Shown here: positions 44,481-52,618 of the stretch, piece after piece
Layout of the letters: each line of letters begins with the position of its first letter
How positions within the stretch are numbered: the stretch's first letter is position 1
Assembly (NCBI RefSeq): GCF_030418315.1
Contig: NZ_JAUHPV010000003.1
Location: 248,001 to 312,000, forward strand
Source of the DNA: Demequina zhanjiangensis
GTDB taxonomy: Bacteria > Actinomycetota > Actinomycetes > Actinomycetales > Demequinaceae
Direction: 5' to 3'
DNA length: 64,000 nt
Notes under the pieces: generated by a model
Told to the model about the DNA's origin: nothing
Databases searched by the model: none
The model's input: only the letters and a program-made list of their open reading frames with translations
Position numbers and translations under genes: made by a program

Positions 44481-44585
44481 TCTTCCTCCTTGTCAGGCCC
44501 CGAGGCTCGGGGCGATGGATCCTGCTAGGCCGACGCTAGTCCGCGTCGTCCCTTCCTGCTGTGCAACCGACGAAGACGCCGAGTT

Positions 44586-44615
44586 GTTCCTGGTTCGCGG
44601 CGCGAAACCTGGAAC
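44586..44615. promoter_or_regulatory. near-perfect inverted repeat upstream of sodA
   Basis: GTTCCTGGTTCGCG pairs with CGCGAAACCTGGAAC with one mismatch and one extra base. It is centred about 120 bases upstream of the sodA ATG. It may be an operator or a second terminator element for qcrB. Confidence 0.3.
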
Positions 44616-44638
44616 GGTGCGGAGTCCGTCGAAAAGTG

Positions 44639-44686
44639 CGAGAGCCCGGGGGAGCAGCGCTTTCGCGGTGCAGCCCCGGGCTCTCG
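44639..44686 (-). terminator. hairpin terminator of ctaE-qcrCAB
   Basis: Arms CGAGAGCCCGGGG (44639-44651) and exact complement (44674-44686) with a 22-base loop, 18 bases past the qcrB stop. Confidence 0.75.
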
Positions 44687-44704
44687 TCAGATGGTTCGTG
44701 ACCG

Positions 44705-46420
44705 TCAGTCCTTCTTCAGCTGAGCGAATCCCTCGTCGAGGGCCTTGTCAGCGTCGGCGTTCTCCTCAGCCTCGGCGAGGCCTTCGTCCGAGGCAGCGTA
44801 TGAGGCGTGGTGGTGCTGCGCCTCCGCGTACTCGGCAGGAGTCACGGGCTCCACACGGTCCTCGAAGTAGAAGCGGGACAGGCGGGCCTTGAAGCGCTTC
44901 CAGCGCATGCCGCCACGACGCACGCCGTTCTCGTTGAACTCCTCCGGAGCCTCGAATGGCGTGATGTTGTCGTAGTTGACCCGCAGCCACAGCTCCTGCT
45001 CGTCGAGCGGCTCGTGGACCTCGATGTACTCGCCGTGCTCGTGACGCACGATGCGGCCGGTCTCGTGACCGTGCAGCACGAGCTCCCGGTCCTTGCGCTG
45101 GAGGCCGAGCGCGATGCGCTTGGTGATCCAGAACAGCAGCGGCGGCACCACGAAGATCGCGATGCGGAACGTCCACGTGAGGTCGTTCAGCGACAGGTGG
45201 AACAGGTTCGCGATGATGTCGTTCGAGCCCTCGAGGGCGAGGATCATGTAGAACGAGATCAGCGCGACGCCGATGCCGGTGCGGGTGGGAGCGTTGCGCG
45301 GACGGTCGAGCACGTGCTTCTCGCCGCGGTCGCCGGTGGCCCACGCCTCGATCCACGGGTACAGGGCCAGGATCCCGAAGAAGATGCCCGGCACGATGAC
45401 CGCGGGAACGAGGATGTTCCAGGACAGCGTGTAGCCGGCGATCTCCCACTCGAGCGGGAAGCCTCCCAGCCAGCCTGGCATGAGGCGCAGCGCGCCGTCC
45501 ACGAACAGGATGTACCAGTCGGGCTGCGTACCAGCGGAGACCGGCGACGGGTCGTAGGGGCCGTAGTTCCAGACCGGGTTGATCGTGAACAGCGCCGCGA
45601 GGATCGCGATGATTCCGAAGACCACGAAGAAGAAGCCGCCGGCCTTGGCCGTGTACACGGGGAACAGGGGCAGGCCCACGACATTCTTGTGGGTGCGGCC
45701 GCCGCCCGGGTACTGGGTGTGCTTGTGCAGGAACACCAGGAACAGGTGCAGTGCGACGAGCGCCAGGATCAGGCCTGGCACCAGCAGGATGTGCGCGGTG
45801 AACAGGCGTGGGATCAGGATCTCGCCGGGGAACTCGCCGCCGAACAGCCAGTACGAGATGTACGAGCCGAGGATCGGGATCGACTTCACCACGCCGTCGA
45901 TGATGCGAAGGCCGTTGCCGGAGAGCACGTCGTCGGGGAGCGAGTAGCCGGTGAAGCCCGCCGCGAGCGACAGGATCATCAACGTGAAGCCCACGAGCCA
46001 GTTGATCTCACGCGGCTTGCGGAAGGCGCCGGTGAAGAAGACGCGGGCCATGTGGATCACGATCGCCGCCGTGAACATGAGCGCAGCCCAGTGGTGGATC
46101 TGCCTCATGAGCAGACCGCCGGGGACCTCGAACGACATGTGCAGCGTCGACTCGAACGCCTTGGACATCTCGACGCCCTGCATGGTCTCGAGCGGGCCGT
46201 CGTAGGTGACGAACGTCATCGAGGGCTCGAAGTAGGCCGTGATGAACACGCCCGAGAGCAGCAGCACGACGAACGAGTAGAGCGCCACCTCGCCGAGCAT
46301 GAACGACCAGTGGTCGGGGAACAGCTTGCGGGAGAGGAACTTGACCAGCGCGCCGACGCCGGTGCGCTCGTCGACGTAGTTGGCGGTGCCTGCGGCGGCC
46401 TTGTTGATCTTGGCGCCCAT
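44705..46420 (-). CDS. qcrB: cytochrome bc1 complex cytochrome b subunit
   Basis: Menaquinol-oxidising diheme b subunit, 571 residues. Heme ligands lie in H-H-W-A-A-L-M-F and I-V-I-H-M, and in the T-A-H-I-L-L-V-P ... L-H-L-F helix. The Qo motif is P-D-W-Y, a PEWY variant usual in Actinobacteria. A long charged cytoplasmic tail (about 430-571) is also typical. Its ATG shares one base with the qcrA stop. It is the last gene of ctaE-qcrCAB. Confidence 0.97.
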   Translation of the reverse strand: MGAKINKAAAGTANYVDERTGVGALVKFLSRKLFPDHWSFMLGEVALYSFVVLLLSGVFITAYFEPSMTFVTYDGPLETMQGVEMSKAFESTLHMSFEVPGGLLMRQIHHWAALMFTAAIVIHMARVFFTGAFRKPREINWLVGFTLMILSLAAGFTGYSLPDDVLSGNGLRIIDGVVKSIPILGSYISYWLFGGEFPGEILIPRLFTAHILLVPGLILALVALHLFLVFLHKHTQYPGGGRTHKNVVGLPLFPVYTAKAGGFFFVVFGIIAILAALFTINPVWNYGPYDPSPVSAGTQPDWYILFVDGALRLMPGWLGGFPLEWEIAGYTLSWNILVPAVIVPGIFFGILALYPWIEAWATGDRGEKHVLDRPRNAPTRTGIGVALISFYMILALEGSNDIIANLFHLSLNDLTWTFRIAIFVVPPLLFWITKRIALGLQRKDRELVLHGHETGRIVRHEHGEYIEVHEPLDEQELWLRVNYDNITPFEAPEEFNENGVRRGGMRWKRFKARLSRFYFEDRVEPVTPAEYAEAQHHHASYAASDEGLAEAEENADADKALDEGFAQLKKD

Positions 46421-47475
46421 CAGTGCTCGACCTCCTCGTCGGTGGCGCTGGAGTCATCGCCCTTGAGGCGGTCCCAGTAGCTCGGTCCCACAGGCTCGTG
46501 GAAGTCGCTCTGCGCCACGATGTAGCCCTCGTCGTCGACCTCGATCGGCAGCTGCGGGAGCGGCCGCTTCGCCGGGCCGAAGACGACCTTCGCGCCGTCG
46601 GAGACGTCGAACGTCGACTGGTGGCACGGGCACAGCAGGTGGTGCGTCTGCTGCTCGTACAGGGCCACAGGGCATCCGACGTGGGTGCAGATCTTCGAGT
46701 AGGCGACGATGCCGTCGAAGGACCAGTCCTCGCGGCCCTCCTGGATCTTCAGGTCCTCGGGGTTGAGACGGACCAGGAGGACGACGGCCTTGGCCTTCTC
46801 CTCGATCTTGTGGTGCTCGAGGTCCACGAGGCCCTCGGGGATCACGTGAAAGGCCGAGCCGATGGTGACGTCCGCCGCCTTGATCAGCGAGCCGTCGGGG
46901 TCACGCGCCAGGCGCACTCCCTTGTCCCACATGGTGTGACGGAAGCGCGAGACGTTCCAGTCGGCGCCCATGGAGCCGATCTGGGGCACCAGGAGCGACA
47001 GGGGAGCGATGGCCAGCGCCGTGATGAGCGAGCCCTTCAGCAGGCTGCGACGCTTGGGGCCCCCGAGGCCGGAGTCGACGACGCCGTCCTTGAGGTCCTG
47101 GATGGCGCCTTCGCGGGCCTCATCCGACGAGCGCAGCTCGTGGCGCTCCTCGACCATCTCGTGGTCGCGCATGAGCGTCTTCGCCCAGTGGATCGCGCCG
47201 ATGCCGATGCCGAGCATCGCCAGGGCGATTCCGAGGCCGAGGACTGCGGTGAAGCTGCGGATCGAGCCGACGGTGTCGCCCATGTCCATGCCGAAGTAGC
47301 CGACGAGGGCGACGATCGTGCCCAGGATCGACAGACCGAACATGAAGGCCGTCTGGCGCTCGGCCTTGTCCGCCGCCTTCGGGTCGACGTCCGCCTTGCG
47401 TGGGCGGTGATGAGGAACGCCCGGGTCCTCGAACTTCTCGTCAGAGGTGGGCTCGGTGTGGTTCTCGAGGCTCAT
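46420..47475 (-). CDS. qcrA: cytochrome bc1 complex Rieske iron-sulfur subunit
   Basis: A 351-residue actinobacterial Rieske protein. Three helices (about 46-64, 74-94, and a third after P-K-R-R-S-L-L-K-G near 145) precede the soluble domain. That domain has the cluster motifs C-T-H-V-G-C and C-P-C-H-Q-S. The twin-arginine-like segment before the third helix fits Tat export of the folded cluster domain. The ATG overlaps the qcrC stop by four bases. Confidence 0.96.
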   Translation of the reverse strand: MSLENHTEPTSDEKFEDPGVPHHRPRKADVDPKAADKAERQTAFMFGLSILGTIVALVGYFGMDMGDTVGSIRSFTAVLGLGIALAMLGIGIGAIHWAKTLMRDHEMVEERHELRSSDEAREGAIQDLKDGVVDSGLGGPKRRSLLKGSLITALAIAPLSLLVPQIGSMGADWNVSRFRHTMWDKGVRLARDPDGSLIKAADVTIGSAFHVIPEGLVDLEHHKIEEKAKAVVLLVRLNPEDLKIQEGREDWSFDGIVAYSKICTHVGCPVALYEQQTHHLLCPCHQSTFDVSDGAKVVFGPAKRPLPQLPIEVDDEGYIVAQSDFHEPVGPSYWDRLKGDDSSATDEEVEH

Positions 47476-48254
47476 GAGGAGCGCGCTCCGATCCAGATGG
47501 TGCTGCCGATGAGGAGTCCGATGCCGACGATCCAGGCCCAGAAGCCCTCGGCGACGGGACCGATCGCGCCGAGCGAGAGGCCGCCGGGGGAGCCGTCACG
47601 CTGCGCGACCAGGTACGCGATGATGTCGCGCTTGCCTTCCTCGTCGATGTTGGCGTTGTTGAAGACCGGCATGGACTGCGGGCCGGTCAGCATCGCCTCG
47701 TAGATGTGGGTGGGCGTCGTCTCCATGAGCGAGGGCGCGAACTTGCCCTGCGTCAGGGCGCCGCCGCCTCCGATCGAGCCGTGGCACATGGCGCAGTTGG
47801 TGCGGAACAGCTCCATGCCCTCGGCTGCGTTGCCGAGCTCCGGGTCGACCTGCTCGGCCGTCGGGATGGCGGGACCTGCGCCGAGCGAGGCGACGTAGGC
47901 CGCGAGCTGTGAGATCTCCTCCTGCGTGAACTGGACCGGCTTCGCGGGGGCCTGCGGGCCCGATGCCTGCATCGGCATGCGGCCGGTGCCCACCTGGAAG
48001 TCGACCGATGCGGCGCCGACGCCGACGAGCGACGGAGCGACGCCGTCCTGGCCCTGGGCGTCGATGCCGTGGCAGGTGGCGCAGTTGGAGGCGAAGAGCT
48101 TCTGGCCGTCCTCGATGTCGGAGGCGGAGACCGTGGTGGCCTCCGCCGACTGCGAGGTGGCGACGGCGCCGAGGCCTGTGAGGAGCGCGAGGAGCGCCAG
48201 CACCAGGAGCAGCGGCGCGGCCTTGTGATAGCGCTTGTTGGCGAGTGCGTGCAT
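47472..48254 (-). CDS. qcrC: diheme cytochrome c subunit of the bc1 complex
   Basis: A 260-residue fused cytochrome cc. It has an N-terminal membrane signal (about 12-34), two c-type heme motifs C-A-T-C-H (58-62) and C-A-M-C-H (154-158), and a C-terminal anchor (about 236-256). It replaces both cytochrome c1 and soluble cytochrome c, linking bc1 directly to the CuA site of CtaC. The ribosome site is weak. The gap to ctaE is 22 bases. Confidence 0.96.
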   Translation of the reverse strand: MHALANKRYHKAAPLLLVLALLALLTGLGAVATSQSAEATTVSASDIEDGQKLFASNCATCHGIDAQGQDGVAPSLVGVGAASVDFQVGTGRMPMQASGPQAPAKPVQFTQEEISQLAAYVASLGAGPAIPTAEQVDPELGNAAEGMELFRTNCAMCHGSIGGGGALTQGKFAPSLMETTPTHIYEAMLTGPQSMPVFNNANIDEEGKRDIIAYLVAQRDGSPGGLSLGAIGPVAEGFWAWIVGIGLLIGSTIWIGARSS

Positions 48255-48276
48255 TGTCGTGATGACCCTTACTGAA

Positions 48277-48906
48277 CTACTGGACGAGGTAGACGACGGC
48301 GAACAGAGCGATCCAGACCACGTCCACGAAGTGCCAGTAGTAGGACACGACGATGGTCGTGGTGGCCTCGTGCGCGGTGAACTTCTTGGCGGCGAAGGAT
48401 CGCGCCAGGACGAACAGCATCGCGATGAGACCGCCGATCACGTGGAGTCCGTGGAAGCCGGTGGCCAGGTAGAAGACCGAGCCGTACGGGCTGGACGAGA
48501 TCGTCACGCCCTCCGACACCAGCGTCGCGTACTCGAAGACCTGGCCTGCGATGAAGACCGAGCCCATCAGGTACGTGAGGACGAACCACTCATGCATGCC
48601 CCAGCTCTTGACCTGCCAGATCGAGCCGGTGCGGCGGCGCTGGTAGCGCTCGGCCGCGAACACGCCTGCCTGTGCCGTGAAGGAGCTGAGCACCAGGATC
48701 ACGGTGAAGACGAGAGCGACGGGGATCTTGAGGAGCTGGGTGTTCTCCTCCCATACGTCGGGCACCTGGGCCCGGAGCGTGAAGTACATCGCGAAGAGGC
48801 CGGCGAAGAACATCAGCTCGGAGCTCAGCCACACGATGGTTCCAACAGCCACCTGGTTCGGCCTGGTGGCGTGTATGGGCGACGGCACAGTCGAGGCGTG
48901 GGACAT
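48277..48906 (-). CDS. ctaE: cytochrome c oxidase subunit III
   Basis: A 209-residue, five-helix subunit III of the short actinobacterial type. It has W-L-S-S-E-L-M-F-F (near 27-35) with the conserved Glu, G-F-H-G-L-H-V near 150 and [11 protein letters not shown] at the end. It heads ctaE-qcrCAB, the usual actinobacterial order. The start at 48906 has AGGA four bases upstream. Confidence 0.96.
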   Translation of the reverse strand: MSHASTVPSPIHATRPNQVAVGTIVWLSSELMFFAGLFAMYFTLRAQVPDVWEENTQLLKIPVALVFTVILVLSSFTAQAGVFAAERYQRRRTGSIWQVKSWGMHEWFVLTYLMGSVFIAGQVFEYATLVSEGVTISSSPYGSVFYLATGFHGLHVIGGLIAMLFVLARSFAAKKFTAHEATTTIVVSYYWHFVDVVWIALFAVVYLVQ

Positions 48907-48995
48907 AGGTCCTATTAAAGCCTAAGGAGCGTTGACGCGACACCATCGGCTCGCGTACACGCCGATACCTCAGGGGGCGTGCCAGAATGGACCGC

Positions 48996-49409
48996 ATGAG
49001 CGACCTGCAGACCAGGGACGAGAACGCCCTCGACACGGCCACCGCCCGGATCCTCCTCTACTCGGACGACCGCAACGTTCGCGAGAAGGTGCGCTTCGCG
49101 GTGGGCTCCACCATCGAGGGCCGCGAAGTCGAGTGGTTCGAGACCGCGACGCATGCCGCCACGATCGACGCGCTCGATGCGGGCTCGTTCGACCTGGTCA
49201 TCCTCGATGGTGAGGCCGCGAAGGTCGGCGGTATGGGAATCGCGCGACAGATGAAGCACGAGCTCTTCACCGTGCCCCCGATCCTGCTGCTCGTCGGGCG
49301 TCCCGGCGATGCGTGGCTCGCCACGTGGTCGGAGGCGGACGGCGCGGTCGCGCACCCGCTCGACCCGTTCGCGGTCCGTGAGGCCGTCTCCGAGCTGCTC
49401 ACTAAGTAG
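48996..49409 (+). CDS. degenerate receiver-domain protein
   Basis: A 137-residue single receiver domain without an output domain. The acidic pair S-D-D (23-25) and phospho-acceptor position Asp71 (V-I-L-D-G-E) are present, but the conserved lysine is replaced by His120 (V-A-H-P-L-D). Its phosphorylation switch may be altered. ATG 48996 is chosen because CAGAAT lies seven bases upstream; an in-frame ATG at 48987 overlaps that element. It precedes trpD by nine bases and is probably cotranscribed. Confidence 0.7.
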   Translation: MSDLQTRDENALDTATARILLYSDDRNVREKVRFAVGSTIEGREVEWFETATHAATIDALDAGSFDLVILDGEAAKVGGMGIARQMKHELFTVPPILLLVGRPGDAWLATWSEADGAVAHPLDPFAVREAVSELLTK

Positions 49410-49418
49410 GGGCAGCGC

Positions 49419-50459
49419 ATGGCGACGCTCCAGGACCTGCTTGCACGCCTCGTCGAGCACGAGGACCTCACCGCCTCCGAGACCGCGAGCGTGATGGACC
49501 AGATCCTCACCGACAACGCATCCCCGGTGACGATGGCCGCGTTCCTCGCGGCGCTCCGCGTCAAGCGCGAGACCGCCGAGGAGGTCGCGGGCCTCGCGGC
49601 TGCCATGCTCGAGCATGCCGTGCGGTTCACCGTCCCGACCCGCGCGGTGGACATCGTGGGCACCGGCGGCGATGGCGCCCACACCGTCAACATCTCGACG
49701 ATGGCCTCGCTCGTCATCGCGGGCTCCGGGCTGACGGTCGTGAAGCACGGCAACCGTGCCGCGACGTCCAAGTCGGGCTCGGCCGACGTGCTTGCCGAGC
49801 TGCGTGTGCGGCTCGACCTGCCCGTCGAGCGGGTCAAGGAGCTGGCGACCGAGGTGGGCATCACCTTCTGCTTCGCCCAGGTGTTCCACCCGTCCATGCG
49901 CTTCGCGATGCCGATCCGCAAGGAGATCGGCGTGCCGACCACGTTCAACATCCTGGGACCGCTGACCAACCCTGCGCAGCCTGAGGCGACCGCGATCGGT
50001 TCGTCGTCGATGCGCGTCTCGCCGGTGCTCGCGGGCGTCATCGCATCGCAGGGTCGCGAGGCTCTCGTGTTCCATGGAGACGACGGGCTGGACGAGCTTG
50101 CAGGCACCGGCGGCGCGACGGTGTGGGAGGTGCGGGCTGGAGAGGTGTCCGAGCTGAGGCTGGACCCCGTGCGCGACCTCGGTCTGCCCCGCATCACGGT
50201 GGAGGATCTTCGCGGCGGCGAGCCTTCGGAGAACGCGGACATCGCTCGTGCGGTGCTCGCGGGCGACCAGGGTCCCGTGCGCGACACGGTGATCCTCAAC
50301 GCCGCCGCGGGGATGGTGGCCGACGCCACGCTTCCGGGCACCTCCAGCGGCTCTCTCGTCGAGCGGTTCGCCGCGGGCATGGACCACGCGGCGGCGGCCA
50401 TCGATGAGGGTCGCGCGAGCGATGTTCTCGATCGCTGGGTCGCGGCTTCGCAGGCCTGA
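49419..50459 (+). CDS. trpD: anthranilate phosphoribosyltransferase
   Basis: Second step of tryptophan synthesis, 346 residues. The PRPP-binding G-T-G-G-D-G is near 81-86, followed by V-N-I-S-T and K-H-G-N-R-A-A-T-S-K-S-G-S-A-D. Anthranilate-site residues and the G-P-L-T-N-P-A loop are present. The other trp genes are not here. In M. tuberculosis trpD (Rv2192c) is likewise alone beside ctaE (Rv2193). Confidence 0.96.
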   Translation: MATLQDLLARLVEHEDLTASETASVMDQILTDNASPVTMAAFLAALRVKRETAEEVAGLAAAMLEHAVRFTVPTRAVDIVGTGGDGAHTVNISTMASLVIAGSGLTVVKHGNRAATSKSGSADVLAELRVRLDLPVERVKELATEVGITFCFAQVFHPSMRFAMPIRKEIGVPTTFNILGPLTNPAQPEATAIGSSSMRVSPVLAGVIASQGREALVFHGDDGLDELAGTGGATVWEVRAGEVSELRLDPVRDLGLPRITVEDLRGGEPSENADIARAVLAGDQGPVRDTVILNAAAGMVADATLPGTSSGSLVERFAAGMDHAAAAIDEGRASDVLDRWVAASQA

Positions 50460-50510
50460 CTCCGCAGCCTCGCTGCGCCCGCTCCAGACCCGATCCTGCG
50501 CCACAGCGCT

Positions 50511-52238
50511 TCAGTAGCCGCTGGTAGCTCCACGAGTGTTGACCACGCTCGCATGGTCGTCCCGGCGTGCCTGCACCCATGAGGCGTGCCTGCCGGCGCC
50601 TGCGATCGGTTGCGACCAGTCGCCGTCGATGTGAAGGAGACGTGTGCCAGGCCTCTCGAGCCACCGGGCGAGCATCTCCTGCTCCTCGATGAGGGGCTCG
50701 GCGACGTCGAGCGTCGACCACCGGTTCCGTAGCCTGTCGGCGGCCTCCCAGACCCCTTCGGTGACGTGCTCCGAACCCGCGAGCAGTCCGTCCGTCACGG
50801 AGACGAGATCCCAGCCGTCCCCCTGGGCGCGAGCGGCGACAAGGCTGACCCGTCGGAGCGAGGCCAGCCTCTGGGAGCGCATGGAGGCTTCTATGAGCGC
50901 GCTGACGCCGTCACGCAGCTCGGCGGCACGCTCGAAGTCGAGGCGTTCGGCATGCGCGGCGATCTCGGCTGACAGGGCGTCGACGACGGGGGAGGGGTCG
51001 CCGTTCATCGCAGCCACCGCGGAGTCGACCGCCGACGAGTAGTCCGCCTCCTCGCCACGGACGCACGGTGCCGAGCACTGGCCGAGGTCCTTGAGGAGGC
51101 ACGCCCGCGCGTGCGGGCGGGGAACGATCGGCAGCCTGGTGGTGCAGGTCCGGAGCGACAGCGCGGTCTGGAGGACCTCGATGGCCGCGCGCGCATCACC
51201 CGCGCCACGCATCGGACCGAGCGCCGCGTCCGCCCCCGCGATCGAACGCGATACTGCGAGCCTGGGATAGGGCTCCACGGTGAGCTTGACCCAAGGGGTG
51301 CGCTCTGGCCGTGCGGAGCGCCGGTTGTAGCGAGGCCGATGCTCCTCGATCAGGCGAACCTCTCGGACGTTCGCCTCGATCTCGGTGGCGCACACGAGGG
51401 TGTCGACATCCACGGCGAGCTCGAGCATCTCGCGGATCTGACGCCTCTGCTCGCCACGCGTGAAGTAGCTCTTCACCCGCGAGCGAAGATTCTTGGACGT
51501 GCCGACGTACAGTCGCTCGCCTCGGGGACCCCTGAACACGTAGACACCGGGCTTGGACGGCACCTTGTCCGCGAGCGTCGCCTTCTTCCGCAGGCTCTCG
51601 GGCATGGGGTTGCGTAGCGAGTCGAGGTCCTCGCGGTGGGTGATGCCGAAACGGGCCAGCCGCTCGAGCATGCCGTGCAGCACCTCTGAGGTGGCGCGTG
51701 CGTCCTCGAGCGCGCGGTGATTGGGCGTGACCTGGGTGCCGAAGACTCGAGCGAGAGTCCCGAGCTTCTTGTTCGGGGCCTCCTCCTTGGTCGTGGCGCG
51801 GCGCGCGAGCACGAGCGTGTCGACCGCCTCGTTGCCGGGCCACGCGTACTGGTGCGCGCGGCACGCCGCCTTGAGGAAGCCGACATCGAACCGGGCGTTG
51901 TGCGCCACGAGCACCGCGTCGCCGAGGAACTCGAGGAACGCGGGCAGCACCTGCTCGATCCGCGGAGCGGCCATGACCATCGCGTCGGTGATGCCCGTGA
52001 GCGCGATGATCATGGGCGGGATCGGGCCCCCAGGATCGACCAGCGTCTGGAACTCGCCGACGACCTCGCCGCCGCACGTCTTCACCGCACCGATCTCCGT
52101 GATCGCCGACGTCTCGGGTGAGCCGCCTGTCGTCTCGAGGTCGACCACGACGAACGTGGTGGCGGACAGCGGCTCACCGATCTCGTCCAGGCTGCGCTGG
52201 GTGCCAGCGAGCAACGGGGCGAGATCGGGCGTGGTCAT
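50511..52238 (-). CDS. DEDDh exonuclease fused to UvrC-like GIY-YIG domain
   Basis: A 575-residue fusion. Residues 27-195 are a DnaQ-like 3'-5' exonuclease (D-L-E at 33-35, V-A-H-N-A-R-F-D near 111-118, H-R-A-L-E-D-A near 174-180). Residues 225-320 are a GIY-YIG nuclease (G-V-Y at 231, L-Y-V-G at 243). A UVR-like motif (R-L-D-F-E-R-A-A-E-L-R) follows. The RNase H and HhH domains of true UvrC are absent. It is the Rv2191 type. ATG 52238 has TACCGT exactly six bases upstream, so this leaderless start is preferred to an in-frame GTG at 52289. Confidence 0.88.
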   Translation of the reverse strand: MTTPDLAPLLAGTQRSLDEIGEPLSATTFVVVDLETTGGSPETSAITEIGAVKTCGGEVVGEFQTLVDPGGPIPPMIIALTGITDAMVMAAPRIEQVLPAFLEFLGDAVLVAHNARFDVGFLKAACRAHQYAWPGNEAVDTLVLARRATTKEEAPNKKLGTLARVFGTQVTPNHRALEDARATSEVLHGMLERLARFGITHREDLDSLRNPMPESLRKKATLADKVPSKPGVYVFRGPRGERLYVGTSKNLRSRVKSYFTRGEQRRQIREMLELAVDVDTLVCATEIEANVREVRLIEEHRPRYNRRSARPERTPWVKLTVEPYPRLAVSRSIAGADAALGPMRGAGDARAAIEVLQTALSLRTCTTRLPIVPRPHARACLLKDLGQCSAPCVRGEEADYSSAVDSAVAAMNGDPSPVVDALSAEIAAHAERLDFERAAELRDGVSALIEASMRSQRLASLRRVSLVAARAQGDGWDLVSVTDGLLAGSEHVTEGVWEAADRLRNRWSTLDVAEPLIEEQEMLARWLERPGTRLLHIDGDWSQPIAGAGRHASWVQARRDDHASVVNTRGATSGY

Positions 52239-52244
52239 GGGAGG

Positions 52245-52250
52245 ACGGTA
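52245..52250 (-). promoter_or_regulatory. leaderless -10 element of the DEDDh/GIY-YIG nuclease gene
   Basis: TACCGT (52250-52245), six bases, then ATG 52238. Confidence 0.6.
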
Positions 52251-52372
52251 CGTCACGGGGCTGACACGGGGCGTCCCGGCATCGTCCACGGTGCCGCTGC
52301 GGCACGCTCGTGATCCCCGGGAGCGACGCGATGCACGTCCGGATGTCAGACCCTGTCCGTAGCGTGGCAGTC

Positions 52373-52612
52373 ATGTTGATCGATTGCGATACGTGCGAGG
52401 TGCGCGGCCGCGCATGCGGCGACTGCGTGGTCAGCTTTCTGACCATTCCCGTGAGGCCCGGTGCTGCACCGGTGCCCGACGTCCCCTCGGGGGCCCAGAA
52501 CACGTCCGAACCGGTGGAGATGGACGCGGACCAGCTCAAGGCGGTGGCGAACCTCGCCGCAGGCGGGCTCGTCGCGCCGCTGCGCCTCGTCGAGCGGAGG
52601 CGAGCGGGCTGA
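52373..52612 (+). CDS. small conserved Cys-rich hypothetical protein
   Basis: A 79-residue protein beginning M-L-I-D-C-D-T-C-E-V-R-G then A-C-G-D-C-V-V. The four cysteines in two C-x-x-C pairs suggest a zinc knuckle. The rest has no recognised motif. TAGCGT seven bases before ATG 52373 indicates a leaderless transcript. The gene is convergent with fadD, with six bases between stops. Function unknown. Confidence 0.7.
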   Translation: MLIDCDTCEVRGRACGDCVVSFLTIPVRPGAAPVPDVPSGAQNTSEPVEMDADQLKAVANLAAGGLVAPLRLVERRRAG

Positions 52613-52618
52613 CCGCGC

